DNA of 64,000 nt from Lentinula raphanica. Taxonomy: Eukaryota > Basidiomycota > Agaricomycetes > Agaricales > Omphalotaceae. This document shows, piece after piece, positions 47,476 through 59,420 of the stretch (position 1 is its first letter; each line of letters begins with the position of its first letter). The DNA lies in NCBI GenBank assembly GCA_027919835.1, contig JANVFP010000009.1, positions 496,001 through 560,000 of the forward strand, read 5' to 3'. Below the pieces are notes generated by a model, which saw only the letters and a list, made by a program, of their open reading frames with translations, did no database searches and was not told where the DNA came from. The position numbers and the translations under genes are program-made.

Positions 47476-47619
47476 GGCTCTCGCAGAAATGAGCCTGGGC
47501 CACAGCTGTGTTAGATAATCGAGTGTTGATGAATGTTGTGGTTGAAAGAACGAACAAATAACGCGCAACAAGTCTTCTAATCTCCACCCTGCTCCGCCAC
47601 CGTCTTGATCTCGGTGAAA
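47476..47619. promoter_or_regulatory. 144-bp divergent promoter
   Basis: Only 144 bp separate the start codons of the GH71/99-like gene (minus) and the P-loop kinase gene (plus), so both must use this stretch. No clear TATA element is visible. Confidence 0.55.
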
Positions 47620-48468
47620 ATGGACGGAAAGGCCAAGGAATTAGCAACAACGTTGGTTGAGTTATTAGCAAAGTGCGTATCCTTTATACCCTTTGACGAT
47701 GGGTCTTTACTGATAACTCTACCTCAGGAAAGATGCCCTTTCGCGTCTGTTAATTGGCATCTATGGTATCCCTGCCTCTGGTAAATCGACTTTCGCCGAT
47801 CTGCTCTATAAATACACCAATGAATTACTTCAACATGATCCTTCTAACACTGCGAGAGCCATCCTTGTTTCACTCGATGGTTGGCATCTCACTCGTGCTC
47901 AGTTGGACCAATTACCTGACCCCAAGCTTGCCCGAGATAGAAGAGGCATCCATTGGACCTTTGATGGTCCGAGTTACCAACAATTCATACAGAGTCTACG
48001 GGAAGAAATCTTACCAGACACAACCAGAATTATTACTGCTCCTTCCTTTGACCATGCAATCAAAGATCCAACGCCTCACGCCGTACAGATCCACCCTTAT
48101 CATCGACTGGTGATCATAGAAGGATTGTACACGGCTTTGAATCTTGATTGTTGGAGAGATGCCGCGCTTCTACTTGACGAGCGCTGGTATCTCAAACTTG
48201 ACATTGAGGAAGCTCAGAGACGTTTGGTGAGAAGGCACTTGGTCAGTGGAGTGGCCAAGGATTATGATGAGGCAGTCTGGCGAGCGGAAGAGAATGATAT
48301 GCCCAGTGAGCTCTTCCAACAGCGCCCGTTGGTCTCGCGCTGAAGTTTGTCTAAGATGGTCGATTCCTGTTGGAGAATACACTGGAACCGACCAGAATAA
48401 TACCAAGCGTGGAGGATCCTGCCAGTGTCCTTGCACTTCCCTTATCAGACATTCCATCCCAACAATAA
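47620..48468 (+). CDS. P-loop small-molecule kinase, uridine kinase/Yfh7-like
   Basis: ATP-dependent kinase of the uridine kinase/phosphoribulokinase/pantothenate kinase-like superfamily, closest in look to fungal Yfh7-type proteins of unknown substrate. Exons 47620-47672, 47728-48305 and 48356-48468 sum to 744 nt, or 247 residues. The Walker A motif is GIPASGKSTFAD (about residue 28). Then come VSLDGWHLTRAQLDQLPDP, RGIHWTFDG, the substrate-region SFDHAIKDPTPHAVQIHPYH, the Walker B-like VIIEGLYTALN, and the lid LDIEEAQRRLVRRHLVSGVA followed by RAEENDMPNGRFLLENT. It ends LSDIPSQQ. The lid arginines are present, so activity is plausible. It shares a divergent promoter with the GH71/99-like gene. 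Confidence 0.9.
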
Positions 48469-49048
48469 TCTGCGCTCTCGGTCTCTTTTGAAACGATGAC
48501 TAGAAGTTTTCATCTTTGGATCTCGGTACGTTCTTTCTTAGAAGTCAAGTACTCCAAGGCTAGTATTCCCTCTGTAAATCTGTAAATCACACAAACATGC
48601 CACTAGATGTCGAATGTCTCTCTATTGTGCATTTGGCTAAGTTGGTTTATGCGTCGCGTACTCTGTGCATGCGATGTCGATATCCCCTCATTACCTGAAC
48701 CTTCGAAGGGAGCGGTGGTGTATAGGCTATAACACCACTTCACAGCGAGTGTCTATCACCAATCGTAATCGCAATCAGCCGCAATCTTCATGCACCAGTT
48801 GTCAGCTGAAAACCGTGTTCCCAAAACTAAAAGCCTAAAGGTAAGCGCAAGTCGAACCCATGACAAGATAACAGTTCAATCGCTATCAACCCTCACTCAT
48901 TTCACAACGTACACTTCCATTATGGCCATGATTCACGTTGCAGGTTCTGAAAGGAAACTCATTGTCCAATAGATAAGCCAGGGACTTATAGGTGCTCTTA
49001 TCTGCTTGAAACCTCTGCTAACTCTTCCGTCTCAAAACGCAGCCAGTC
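48469..49048. other. Intergenic, permease 1 promoter side
   Basis: 580 bp with no gene recognised. Confidence 0.5.
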
Positions 49049-51228
49049 ATGACCAGCGCGCCAGTCAGACCCAAAGACGAGTTGCTGCTCGCTCAGCTCG
49101 GGTATAAGCAGGAGTTTAGACGTGATTTTGGGATATTGGAATTGTTTGGAATAGCGTTTTCGATTCAAGGAGTCCTACCTTCTATCGCGTGAGTTCGTTT
49201 TACTGGCCTTAGTAGCTCCGTACGCTGGTTGTGTGATTGATCGATTGTATAGCTCAGTCCTGGTGTACTCGATACCCTATGGAGGGACCGTCAATATGAT
49301 ATGGGGCTGGACTGCGTGCTCCGTCTTCCTCATGTTCATTGCTACCGCAATTGCCGAGCTAGGATCTGCTGCGCCTACTTCTGGAGGTGTCTACTACTGG
49401 ACATTCCGGTTCTCCTCTCCAAAGTATCGAAACTATCTCTCATGGCTTTTGGGCTGTAAGTAGCATAACTTTCAGCTGTGTCCCCGAAGTACTGAGAAAC
49501 GGCTCAGACATCGACACAACGGCATATATCACGGGATTAACTGTAAGCTGAAAGTCCTTGTCTCTGGAATCTTAACTCAAGCCGGGTGTAGGGTATCAAT
49601 TGGGGATGCGCCGTACAAGTCATGGCGGCTGCAAGCATAGGGTCCAACTTGTCGTTTGAGGCAACCGTTTTTCAAACATAGTGGGTCCAAAATCCGAGTT
49701 CTTCATACAACTCAACTCTGATCTGGAGTCACCAGTGGCGCTTTTGTCGCAATCACAGTGGTACAAGCTATACTGTGTAGCTTTGCTACCAAAATCATTG
49801 TAAGATTGCAGTTGGTGTATATCTTGTTTAACATCGGGTATGCAATTCTGTATCTCTGGTCACTCAAGAAGTGATACCTTCGCATCTTAGGTTATGCCTC
49901 GCCGTTATCTTTGGTCTACCTGCAAATACGCCATCTGAGTTCAGAAACGATGCGAAGTACGCCTTTGGGAGTTTCGAAAATCGTGAAGATCAAACAGATA
50001 TAACGAACTATACTGTTTCTTACTCATAATCTTTCAGTTTCTTCCTGGCCAGATGGATTTGCATTCATCTTAGGATTTCTTGCACCTTTGTGGGTTGTCG
50101 GCGGTTTTGACTCTACGGTACACATTAGCGAGGAAGCCAGGAACGCCAGCACTGCTATACCTTGGGCCGTTATGCTATCGACTGCCGCATCATGTATTTT
50201 GGGATGGGGTGTGTTTTTTTGGACACTTGTTCTTGGATGGAATTTTGATGTGTATCCCGGTCTCTTGACAGGTATTAACGTGTCTCTTGCATTCAACATG
50301 GGCACCAATACCGAAGATATCCTGACAAACGCTATTGGACAACCTCTGGCTACGGTATGTTCCTTCTCGTGTTCATAGCGTTCCGACTTTCTGACAGAAC
50401 CGGAGATATTCTTCAATGGTTTTGGCCAACGTGGCACGCTGGGAATCTGGTCGGTCCTAATCATTACTCAGATAATGATGGCACCAGTGGTGTAAGCAGG
50501 ATCACCTATCCGACGTTCCGCACGATGCTGACCAGTGACAATTCAATGTCATTACTCATAGCTTGTATCATCGTCCAGACAAGTCTTCGCTTTCAGTCGT
50601 GACGGTACGTGTAGTCATTTCCCGCACAAACCGTGAAAACGAGAGGCTGTATACCGCAGGTGCATTACCCTTCTCCGGCTACCTATACTACGTCAATGAA
50701 TATCTTTCCGTACCTACCCACTGCGTGTGGTTTGCCGCAATCGTAGCAGTATCACTCGGATTGATCCCGCTAGCAGGCAATGCTGCAAGTGGCGCAATCT
50801 TTGCTATGGCAGTCGTTGGTCAGTATATTTGCTACTCTACAGCTATCACTGCACGATGGCTGGGTGGAACGGTGGTAGAAAAAGGACCTTTCCACATGGG
50901 AATAATGGTACGTACAATCTATCCTCTCAAACTGAAATCCTGTTGACAATATTTCCGTGGGTTGCAGAGTTTTCCCATATCGCTATGTGCCGTCCTCTTC
51001 ATGCTGCTCATGAGTGTGATCTTGTTGTTTCCAGCCGAACCGGCTCTCGCTGGCTCCGCAACGATGAATTACACTGTCCTCGTCATTGGGGGTGTCATGC
51101 TTTTTTCGACAGCCTATTACTTTTTCCCTGTCTATGGAGGAAGGCACTGGTTCAAAGGGCCAGTCGTGACAGTCACTGATGAAGCATCTGATTCGAAGAC
51201 TTGGGTCAGTTTGGAGAAAAATGAATGA
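49049..51228 (+). CDS. Amino acid/GABA/choline-type permease, copy 1
   Basis: APC-superfamily transporter of the fungal GABA/choline permease type, about 12 membrane helices, plasma membrane. The start at 49049 gives MTSAPVRPKDELLLAQLGYK and EFRRDFGILELFGIAFSIQG. Family motifs follow over about a dozen exons: SVLVYSIPYGGTVNMIWGW, TAIAELGSAAPTSGGVYYWT, GINWGCAVQVMAAASIGSN, DGFAFILGFLAPLWVVGGFD, STVHISEEARNASTAIPWAV, NAIGQPLAT, SSRQVFAFSRDG, ALPFSGYLYYVNEY, LIPLAGNAASGAIFAMAVVG and the last helices up to WFKGPVVTV. The stop TGA is at 51226-51228. It is a tandem duplicate of the next gene. No disabling change was noticed. Substrate cannot be fixed from sequence alone. Confidence 0.9.
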
Positions 51229-51679
51229 TACTCATGTTATAAGAGGGGGTTCAATTCGTAGCACTCCGATTGTCCTCATGTTATCGCTGTAACTAGTGCC
51301 ACAATGATGAACGGGTTCTAGGAACTTGCCGATAGTATAATTGTCTACACAGATTCTAGAGCTCATGTATCTATTGGCTGAGTGCTTGAAGGGCAACATA
51401 TGACCTCGGAAAGGAAATTGAGGGTTTTCCAGTTTCATAATCTTTCGAAGGTTCGTCTCGATTCCTTACAATTCTCTACTCGTATTTATCTCTAGTGGCG
51501 TTCGGCAGTATCCGTTGTCGACGATAACAGATCGATATTTCAATACTGGCCGTGGCCACTCAATTACCGCACTGAGCCACTGGCACTCGTACCTAAAGTT
51601 TCTAGTGGGGTTGGACCTATCTATATGGCATGTGAGTTATAACACAATTCCTCTTACTGTCCATTCATCTCCGACCAGG
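51229..51679. other. Intergenic between tandem permeases
   Basis: 451 bp, must contain the copy-1 terminator and copy-2 promoter. Nothing else seen. Confidence 0.5.
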
Positions 51680-53883
51680 ATGTCTTCTGGACTTGCAGTC
51701 CAGATGCAAGACGAGTCATTACTTGCACAACTCGGCTACAAGCAAGAGTTCAAACGTGATTTTGGAGTATTAGAGCTGACTGGACTAGTCTTTTCTATCC
51801 AAGGAGTCTTACCTGGTATTGCGTTAGTATTTTCTGTTTATCTAGTAGTCGTCGTACACTTCGGGCGTGTCTTTTCAGGTCAGTCCTGGTGTACTCGATT
51901 CCGTATGGCGGCGCCGTCAGTATGGTGTGGGGCTGGGGTGTATGCTCCATTTTTCTCATGTTCATTGCCACGGCAATTGCTGAGCTGGGATCTGCTGCGC
52001 CGACTTCTGGGGGTGTTTATTACTGGACTTTCCAATTTTCTTCTCCCAGCTGTCGAAAGTACCTTTCGTGGCTTTTAGGATGTATGTGACTCTAGGCTCT
52101 TCCGTAGTATTCCACGTCTCAACTCCGACTGCTACACAGATATTGATACAATTGCATATATCGCTGGGGTAACAGTGAGTAGGGAATTACTACTTGATCA
52201 AGCTCATGCCACTGATTTCTTGATCCTCTCATGTAGGGTATCAATTGGGGATGTGCGGTCCAGATCGTGGCAGCTGCCAGTATTGGGACCAGTGAATCTT
52301 TCCAGGCAAATGTCTTTCAGACCTAGTAAGTGTGCCAGTTTTCACGTTTGGAACATGACATATCGACTGTTACTAGTGCTGTTTTTGTAGCGGTTGCAGT
52401 TCTGCAAACCGTTCTATGCAGCTTCGCCACCAGAGTTATAGCAAAGTTGCAATTGGTGTATATGTTGATTAACATTGGGTACTATGTCCGAGCTAGCTGC
52501 TTCCGAAACACTGAGAATTCTGACGGTGGCATTTCTGTAGGCTATGTGTTGGAGTCATCTTTGGCATGCCTGCAGATACGCCCGTCGAGTTCAAAAATGA
52601 TGCGAGATATGCTTTTGGGAGCTTTCAAAACTGTGACCGATTACCATGCGCTGTAACATACCGCCTGTTGCCATTAACACATCTTTCTAGCGTCGCTCTG
52701 GCCCGATGGCTTCGCATTTATCTTAAGCTTTCTTGCACCCCTGTGGGTTGTTGGAGGCTTTGATTCAAGTGTGCATGTCAGCGAAGAAGCGAGGAACGCC
52801 AGTACTGCTATACCCTGGGCTATCATACTTTCAACAGCTATTTCGTGTATTTTAGGATGGGGTATATGCTGAAGTCATCTATTTGTAGGTTTGTCATTGA
52901 GCTGATATTCTACTTCCAGCCATCAATGTATCCATTGCGTTCAACATGGGGGAAGACATCGATGGCATATTATCCAACCCTATTGGGCAACCCCTGGCTA
53001 CGGTGTGTTTCCCTTCTCTCTAGCCTCATGGTCAATGGTATTTGCTAAAGGCATGTCATTGCAGATATTCTTTAACAGTTTCAATCAACGCGGAACATTA
53101 GCGCTTTGGAGTATAATAATCATTGCCCAGTTCATGGCGGGCACAAGTCTTGTAAGTACTGTATGATGATGAAGACGTCGTTCCAATGGCCCTCAATTAA
53201 AACGACTCCTTAGCTGGTCTCATCTTCCAGACAGGTTTTTGCATTCAGTAGAGATGGCATGTTTGTTTTACTTTTATGAAGTGTGCAAGCAGCATTGATC
53301 CTTGGAATTTTCAGGCGCATTGCCCTTCTCAAATACTCTCTATTATGTCCAAGGATCCTCTTCCGTACCTCTTCGTTGTGTTTGGGCTTCTGCCTCCGTT
53401 TCCATACTGCTTGGATTGATACCACTGGCAGGGAATGCTGCGAGTGGAGCTGTATTTGCTCTGGCTGTGGTTGGACAGTATATCTGCTGTTCTACAGCTA
53501 TCATGGCGAGGTGGCTTGGGGGCAGAGAATTTAAGAAAGGGCCTTTTCACATGGGTGTCCTGGTGCGTACTGTGACACTCAGTTAGTTGGACATGTGTAC
53601 TGATGCGTATCCATTGCAGAGTTTGCCCATATCATTCTGCGCCGTCCTCTTCATGATGTTGATGAGCGTTATCTTGTTGTTCCCAGCTGAACCAAACCTG
53701 TCGGGTCCTGCGACAATGAACTACACTGTACTCGTCATTGGAAGTGTAATTGTCTTCTCAACCGTCTACTATTTCCTCCCTGTCTATGGAGGAATGAACT
53801 GGTTTACAGGCCCAGTCATCACAGCTGGTAGAGACGATGCGATCACAGATTCGAAAAGTGCTTGGAGATTGGAAAGTCCATGA
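51680..53883 (+). CDS. Amino acid/GABA/choline-type permease, copy 2
   Basis: Paralogue of the preceding gene with the same exon pattern. It begins MSSGLAVQMQDESLLAQLGY at 51680 and continues EFKRDFGVLELTGLVFSIQG, SVLVYSIPYGGAVSMVWGWG, TAIAELGSAAPTSGGVYYWT, GINWGCAVQIVAAASIGTSE, FAFILSFLAPLWVVGGFDSS, VHVSEEARNASTAIPWAI, NPIGQPLAT, IFFNSFNQRGTLALWS, SSSRQVFAFSRDG, ALPFSNTLYYVQ, LIPLAGNAASGAVFALAVVG and NWFTGPVITAGRDD, stopping at 53881-53883. The equivalent of every copy-1 intron is present. Differences are spread through the protein, including loops and the C-terminus, so the duplication is not very recent and the two may differ in substrate or control. It ends 75 bp from the stop of the oppositely oriented carboxylesterase. 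Confidence 0.88.
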
Positions 53884-53958
53884 GTACAAGTATACAAACT
53901 ACGATACTTCTTTTGTGCTCTCTGATCGGGAACATTTGGGCAAGATACATTCGTAGAA

Positions 53959-55656
53959 TCACGGAGATGTGTTGTATACATCACCAGCAATATGACAGGC
54001 TCCTTCGACAGAGTTTCCGTCCACAAGCTGTTCTACCTGCTCATCAGCTCCGAATTGAATCAGGGTTCCTCCAGTCGTACTATTGGTGGCCAGATATTCA
54101 GGCCATCCTTTGCTCGATAGCGACGACGGATCAGTAATGAAATCCAAGAAATAGTCCTGCATCTTTTCCGATGTCTTCACCTCTAAGTCGGTAATCTCTC
54201 CAGGTGCGATGAGGTAAGAGCCGAAGAACATGTAGAGATCGGAGTAGTGGTAAGCACCAAGCCACCAGAGGGGCGCGATGTTGCTAAAGTTACCAGCCCA
54301 TTCGTATCGATATGTTGCCAGGTTGGCTTCGTTCCGTAGTATGCTGGTATTGTAAGCAGCGCAGACAGTACTTAGCGTTCGAGAAACTACGAGGGCTTCT
54401 GAGGGTCCGGCCGAAACGTTGTTGATAGGATAGGGTACTAGGGGTGAGGCTTCGCGAGCAGTCGTCCCAATGATTTTAGGTAGCTGTGCGATTTGGCCAT
54501 TGATATAGCGTTCAGTGTAGTCAGAGTCGGAGAATACATATTTGTTGTCGACTAAGTGAACAACATCAGTACATAGACAGTACACTTATCGGTGGTCGTA
54601 AAGACTTACCTTGTCGTGTGAAGGATATAGCAGGCTGCGAGGAGTTCACAAGGGTCGAATTGTCCTGATACTGACCGACGAAATTCTCAATGCGCTCCAT
54701 CGGGACATGTCGCATACATTCTAGCTCAAGATCTGCGTCCTCGAAATCACAACCAAGTGACTTGGCTACGAATGTAAAGTTAGAACCAGAGAAGTCTACG
54801 TTGTTCGAGTGACCGATGGCGAAACCAGAACTAGAAATAGTGGCCCGGACGATAGGGTCATCGTAGAACGAGAAAAGGTACATGTCCGTGGCACTCGAGC
54901 CCGCAGATTGGCCCCACAGAGTGATTTTGGAGGGATCACCACCAAACGCGGCAATGTTCTCGGCAACCCACTCGATAGCCATACGTTGGTCCTGCAAAGC
55001 AAAGTTGGTGCTTCCGTTCAGGCCACGGGCATTCGGATAACTGAAGATGTTGACGCGGTAATTCGTAGTGACCACAATATGGCTTTGTGAACGGTGAACC
55101 CAATTGGCAGGGAGCTGAGTAGGGATGTTCACGCCGCCGGTCACATCACCACCTCCGGTCAGAAAGTGGATAACGGGAAGCTTCGAATTGGAAGTAGCGT
55201 TCACAGGCGTCCAGATCGCAAGGGTTAGACAGTCCTCCGCCGAGTTTTGAGCGACTGCACCAGCAAGCAAACTCTCTCCATAGTTGACGACAAGATTGCC
55301 TGTGATGTTCAAAGCCCATGCAGTGGGGACTGCGGTAACGTATTGCCCACACGCTGGACCGAAAACTGTGGACTGGATCTTCGCCGAGGAGCTGTCGAGA
55401 CGTTCAGGCGAGGTCCATCTTCGAGATCCCACAGGAGGCTGGAGATACATTAGCAAGAGCATGAGGGAATGAAGAACGAAAAACGAAGTCGCCATACCTT
55501 CGCGTAAGGGATATACTTGAAATGCCTGACGTCGGGATAGGTGTCGTTCAGACCACCCACAAAAGTGCCCGTTCGAGTGGTGACCGTCAGGTTGGCTTGA
55601 GAAGCGGCGCAGAAGGCGATCGAGGTCAATAACGCGAATACACTTTTGCGAAGCAT
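53959..55656 (-). CDS. Secreted type-B carboxylesterase/lipase
   Basis: Extracellular alpha/beta-hydrolase of the carboxylesterase type B family, cutting carboxyl esters or lipids. The start at 55656 gives a signal peptide (MLRKSVFALLTSIAFCAASQ); an in-frame ATG further upstream would hide it. Motifs are TGTFVGGLNDTYPDVRHFKY, PPVGSRRWTSPE, EDCLTLAIWTPVN, the oxyanion-side loop LPVIHFLTGGGDVTGG, NYRVNIFSYP, LQDQRMAIEWVAENIAAFGG, and the nucleophile elbow ITLWGQSAGSSATDMY. The catalytic His lies in GAYHYSDLYMFFGSY. Many NxS/T sites suggest glycosylation. Two or more introns (after IPYAK and after ISFTRQ) are needed. About 540 residues, the usual family length. The oxyanion loop differs from the common GGG(F/Y) pattern. 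Confidence 0.9.
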
Positions 55657-55707
55657 TTTAGTGCGTGCAGGTCCACGATGGATGGGATTCAAAGAAGATT
55701 CCTGATG

Positions 55708-55716
55708 CCTTTATAT
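55708..55716 (-). promoter_or_regulatory. TATA box of the carboxylesterase gene
   Basis: Minus strand reads ATATAAAGG about 50 bp upstream of the ATG at 55656. Confidence 0.5.
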
Positions 55717-56820
55717 GACCGATTCGACATAGTCGTCCAGAGCAGGGAGTTGAATGGCGGCGGCCGCGACTTGTCTTGTGAACGTTTCCACCCAATTCCC
55801 CATGACCAGGAAGGAAGATCTTTAGACAAGAAGTGTTGTTGATGACGTACGCCTGTAGACGGCGGGGGTGCCCACATGACTGGGGAGGTCGGAGAATTCT
55901 GCCATAGTCAGGGCATCCATGTGTTGGAATAATACCTTTTTCTTTCTGTCATACGGGGGCCGTTCTTAGTCTCTTCGCACTGGCGAATGGTCCTGGATAG
56001 TCTTCGCTTGAAGAGGTTTTCTTCTCGACGCTAGCGCAACAGACGCGAGGACTCGATACTGGATCGCAAGGTCTCCATTTCCAAAGAAGAGCTGGGACAT
56101 CTATACTGTTCTCAAACTTCCTCTAGCCCTGTCTTGTGGCACAACGGTATCTGGCTCCCATACGGGATATTTACCCCGAAGTCGGTTCGGAGCTGGTTCG
56201 AACGGGGTCAAGTGAGAGATCTAGTGCAATAATGAAGGAGATGCAGTGTGAATAGGCTGACATAGGCTGAGTCCTGACATCCATAGAGGGGGTCGGGTAG
56301 ATCTGGATGATCCTGAGGGCCGAAGAGGTTGTGCTGGTCTTGCGTTCTTGCAACAGTCAGTTTCAACTGGCGGCACATCGAGGACATGCGCGTCGAGGCT
56401 CAACGATCACCTTTCCCGATCTTGGAGTTGATTTACCATCTTTCGAACTCGAAGCTTTTCAGTGTGATCTGTGATCAGACAGCTTGCATCTCAGTGATCG
56501 AGCCAGCAACCAGCTTTGGACGCCACGGGTTAGATAAACGTTCAAACGTTCAAGCTTCAACAAGATTCATTCAGCCCGTCATACCTAGTGTATACCACGG
56601 TGTTAGATTAAAGCAAGCGAGAATCGAGATACTGTACATGGCGAACGAAGAACGGCGTGTTGAAGCCAAATTCTTCGTCTGGCGTGTTGAAGCCAGACTT
56701 GAACTTCAGTTTCTCCGTGTACAAGGAGAACCCTCTAGCTCCATTCGAGAACCTGAGGAGAGGCAATCATAAGGAGGTTTGAGGGAAGATATAGGAATGA
56801 TTGAGACCGCTTGAAAGGAA
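55717..56820. other. Intergenic, carboxylesterase upstream
   Basis: 1.1 kb without a recognisable gene. A short duplication of GGCGTGTTGAAGCCA lies at about 56656 and 56683. A tRNA-like stretch at 56134-56213 was examined and rejected. Confidence 0.45.
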
Positions 56821-57860
56821 TCAAACCCTTTTCCAGACGACAATCCTGTCTTTGCCTTTGTGTACATCGCTTAGGATGTCTTCAGGCGGGATCTTGTCGT
56901 AGACGATTTCCCAGCCAGTGGCACCGCCTGATCCATTCGATCCCCCTAACGATTTCGTTGGACGAGGGTCACCACGATATCAGGATTGACTCACCTAAAA
57001 CCTCAACATAGTTCTCGAATGAAGACCAGTACGGCGGCCCCAGCTTGTATGGCTCTGGTACATGAGGAAACATGAGAGTAATCAGATAACCTCCTGGTTT
57101 GATGAGTGCTTGCATTTGTTTTCCCCAATCAGGTCGCATAGTGGGCGGGATGGCGACGTAGAACCTATACATTGAGTTAAGCCATGCAATTGATTCGGAT
57201 TAATAGATAAGAATGAAGCGCGTACGTGTAGTCATAGATCAAGTCAAACTTCTCCTCGTTAGGTAGCTCGAGTTTGAAGAAATCCACAACGTCGAATTTG
57301 ACGCTTGCTGATACAGAAGGAGGAATGTTTCCGGATTGGAGAAAGCTGCGAGAGATTGATGAGATTAGTATCGAATGAGATAGCGAAACATGACTTAAAA
57401 GACTCACTCGTTTGCAGCAGCCACAGCTGTGGTCGATATGTCGTATCCCAGCACTGTCTTCCATCCTAGAGTGGAGGCAAGGTATATCGTATCAAAACCC
57501 TGTTCGGAAGAATGATCAAGTTTTGTCATTTGGTTCCATAGTAAGATCGCGTACCCTTCCACATCCCGGGACCAGCGCCTTGCCTTCCTTGGGCCATGGA
57601 ATTTCTCCCGACTGGACAACCATCTTGAGGGGAGGCTGGACATCAACTGCGCCTGCTTCCCAAGGAGTAAGCCCGTTGGCCCTGCGATGAGGTTCGTATG
57701 CGTGTTGGTAATGGTCATCGAGAGAGGCGAACGCAAAGACTGACCATAACCTATCCCAGCTTTCCGATTCCGACGTAAGATATTTCCTCATTTCGTTCGC
57801 ATTGGGGAACGCAGACTTGTGGAATGCGTCGATTTCGGCTTGGTTTGCGAGTTGAGTCAT
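56821..57860 (-). CDS. SAM-dependent methyltransferase, TPMT/thiol methyltransferase-like
   Basis: Cytosolic class I S-adenosylmethionine methyltransferase of the thiopurine S-methyltransferase type; plant and fungal relatives methylate thiols, thiocyanate or halide ions. The start at 57860 gives MTQLANQAEIDAFHKSAFPN, followed by SWDRLWS, NGLTPWEAGAVDVQPPL, the SAM motif I region GKALVPGCGRGFDTIYLAST, the acidic residue in VLGYDIS, VKFDVVDFFKLELPNEEKFD, LIYDYT, FYVAIPPTMRPDWGKQMQAL, LIKPGGYLITLMFPH, GPPYWSSFENYVEVLGE, and an ending WEIVYDKIPPEDILSDVHKG with KDRIVVWKRV. Introns are short; the stop TGA is at 56821-56823. SAM-binding motifs look intact. Exact acceptor unknown. Confidence 0.9.
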
Positions 57861-58479
57861 TATTAGTTAGGTGGAAGTTCGTGATAGAGAGTGGTCCCAG
57901 AGGCGTGCTTGTCTTGGTGAGAAGATGAGGTTAAAGAGAAAGAAACGAGGGAGGGGTTTGTGAGCTTGATGCAAAGTGATTTGCCATGTTTGGACTACCC
58001 ATGCTCTATCACGAGGGAGTCGGGAACAACGGCAGGCCTGGGTCAAGCCGGCACTGGCGGAATGTATAGCGAGAAGACGTTGACAGAGGAGGAGAACACA
58101 GAGGAACGGCAAGAAGACATGGAGCCCAGGCGAGTCTATTGATACCAATTGTTCAGTTCCTCGGAGCCCACATTCCGAGCCCACTGTTTCCCTCTTCCCA
58201 GAAACTGGATGAATCGGCCTTCGTTATCCTGAGATCGACAATTCCAATACGCACTCGTCCTTCTTGCACTGTAAAGTTCTCTGATGTGTCGCGCAAACTT
58301 GTAGATATCAAAATTGTTTGAGCTGTGAGCAGCGTACAAGCGCGGGAGTCTTCTATCGTGATTGTTAGGGCTTCCTTTTACCTCGTTCCAAGAACAATCA
58401 AAGCTTTGAATCGCGTTGGGCGTCTAACGTCTCGAGGAGGTCGAGTGTGGATCGAGTGTGAAAAGAATGCGGATTACCC
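57861..58479. other. Intergenic, methyltransferase upstream
   Basis: 620 bp, no gene recognised. Confidence 0.5.
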
Positions 58480-58900
58480 TGCAGGAATGAGGGGATGTCC
58501 TAAGAAGCACTGGACGAGGAAGAGTTTCCGGGTGAGGAGGGTCACGAAGAGATTCCACCCGGAGTCGAGATACACGCGAGCATACCATGCCCCCAGTCTC
58601 GACACGAAAACACCAGCCTAGAACCCATCCTCCCCACACTCGCCCCTTACCCGTACATTGGTTGAGGTAATCTTTCACTTCCTTGGTTAGTTCTCAATAA
58701 ATCGCACGTCAAGACATCCAGCCAATGTGTGAAATATCGCGAGGACTCGAAATGCTCTAAGAGAGGTTATATGAGGAGTGCCCATTCGTGAAGAGTTTGT
58801 AGAGAGGCGGTGGTTTGTATACCAAAGGCGGAGAGGACGAGAAAGGGATTGAGAGAGAGTTGGTAGTTTGCTGTGTGTTGAAACTTGAAACTGGATGACA
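58480..58900. repeat. Diverged segmental duplication, copy 1
   Basis: Similar to 63490-63900 in the same order: GGACGAGGAAGAG / GGACAAAGAGGAG, CCCGGAGTCGAGATAC / CCCAGAGTCGAGATAC, CACCAGCCT / CACCAGCCT, TTGGTTGAGGTAA / TTGGTTGAGGTTA, GGCGGTGGTTTG / GACGGTGGTTTC. On the minus strand both translate to fragments around YLDSGW, RK(L)LF(L/F)VQ and HP(L/Q)L, suggesting decayed copies of an unidentified gene. Confidence 0.5.
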
Positions 58901-59072
58901 ATGTCATTGTCAATTGACATCGTGAAGAGTGTCCGCTTCGGCGGATAAGATAAGATAAGATCAGATAAATCAACGTATGTAGGCGCTCTGAGCGCTCATC
59001 TTTACAACTTTGACTACCACAATCGCTTTCGAGAATTTCAGCCTGAATCTCTTTGACACCGCGCCTGGCTGA

Positions 59073-59420
59073 TTTTTTCTACTTTTGGAAAAGTTATTGG
59101 AAAACTTCGGGGAAAAGTCAGATTCCTGTTGACCTTTCAATATATGGATATCAATAATTTGCTGCTCTGCAAAAACTCTAGCAAAAATCGGTTTTCTCAA
59201 AACTTTTCCAGAGTTGGAAATTTTCGGTCCACCCCGGGGCGCCCCGGATCGGGGCGGACCCTGGTTTTCCAGCTTTGAAAAAGTTTTATGAAGAGGAATT
59301 TTTCCCAAAACTATTCTAAAGTGGCAAACATCATACATGAGTATTTCAAAGTTGTAAAATTTCTGAGGAATCAAAGATTTCCAAAAGAATTTCCCCATCA
59401 TTTTCCAAAAGTAGAAAACA
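59073..59420. mobile_element. Candidate MITE-like inverted-repeat element
   Basis: The ends are inverted repeats: TTTTCTACTTTTGGAAAA occurs near 59075 and its reverse complement near 59400-59418, with weaker pairing continuing to GATTCC about 55 bp in. Flanks share TGGCT (59066-59070 and 59421-59425), a possible target duplication. The centre holds a GC-rich hairpin, GGTCC(A/G)CCCCG arms at 59227-59237 and 59250-59260. No coding content. A long open minus-strand frame across it comes from the repeat itself. Confidence 0.5.

Noticed and set aside
56134..56213. tRNA-like stretch with an A-box-like TGGCACAACGG and a GGTTCGAAC block
   Set aside because: The acceptor, D and T stems do not pair, and the B-box is imperfect. 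At best a relic.
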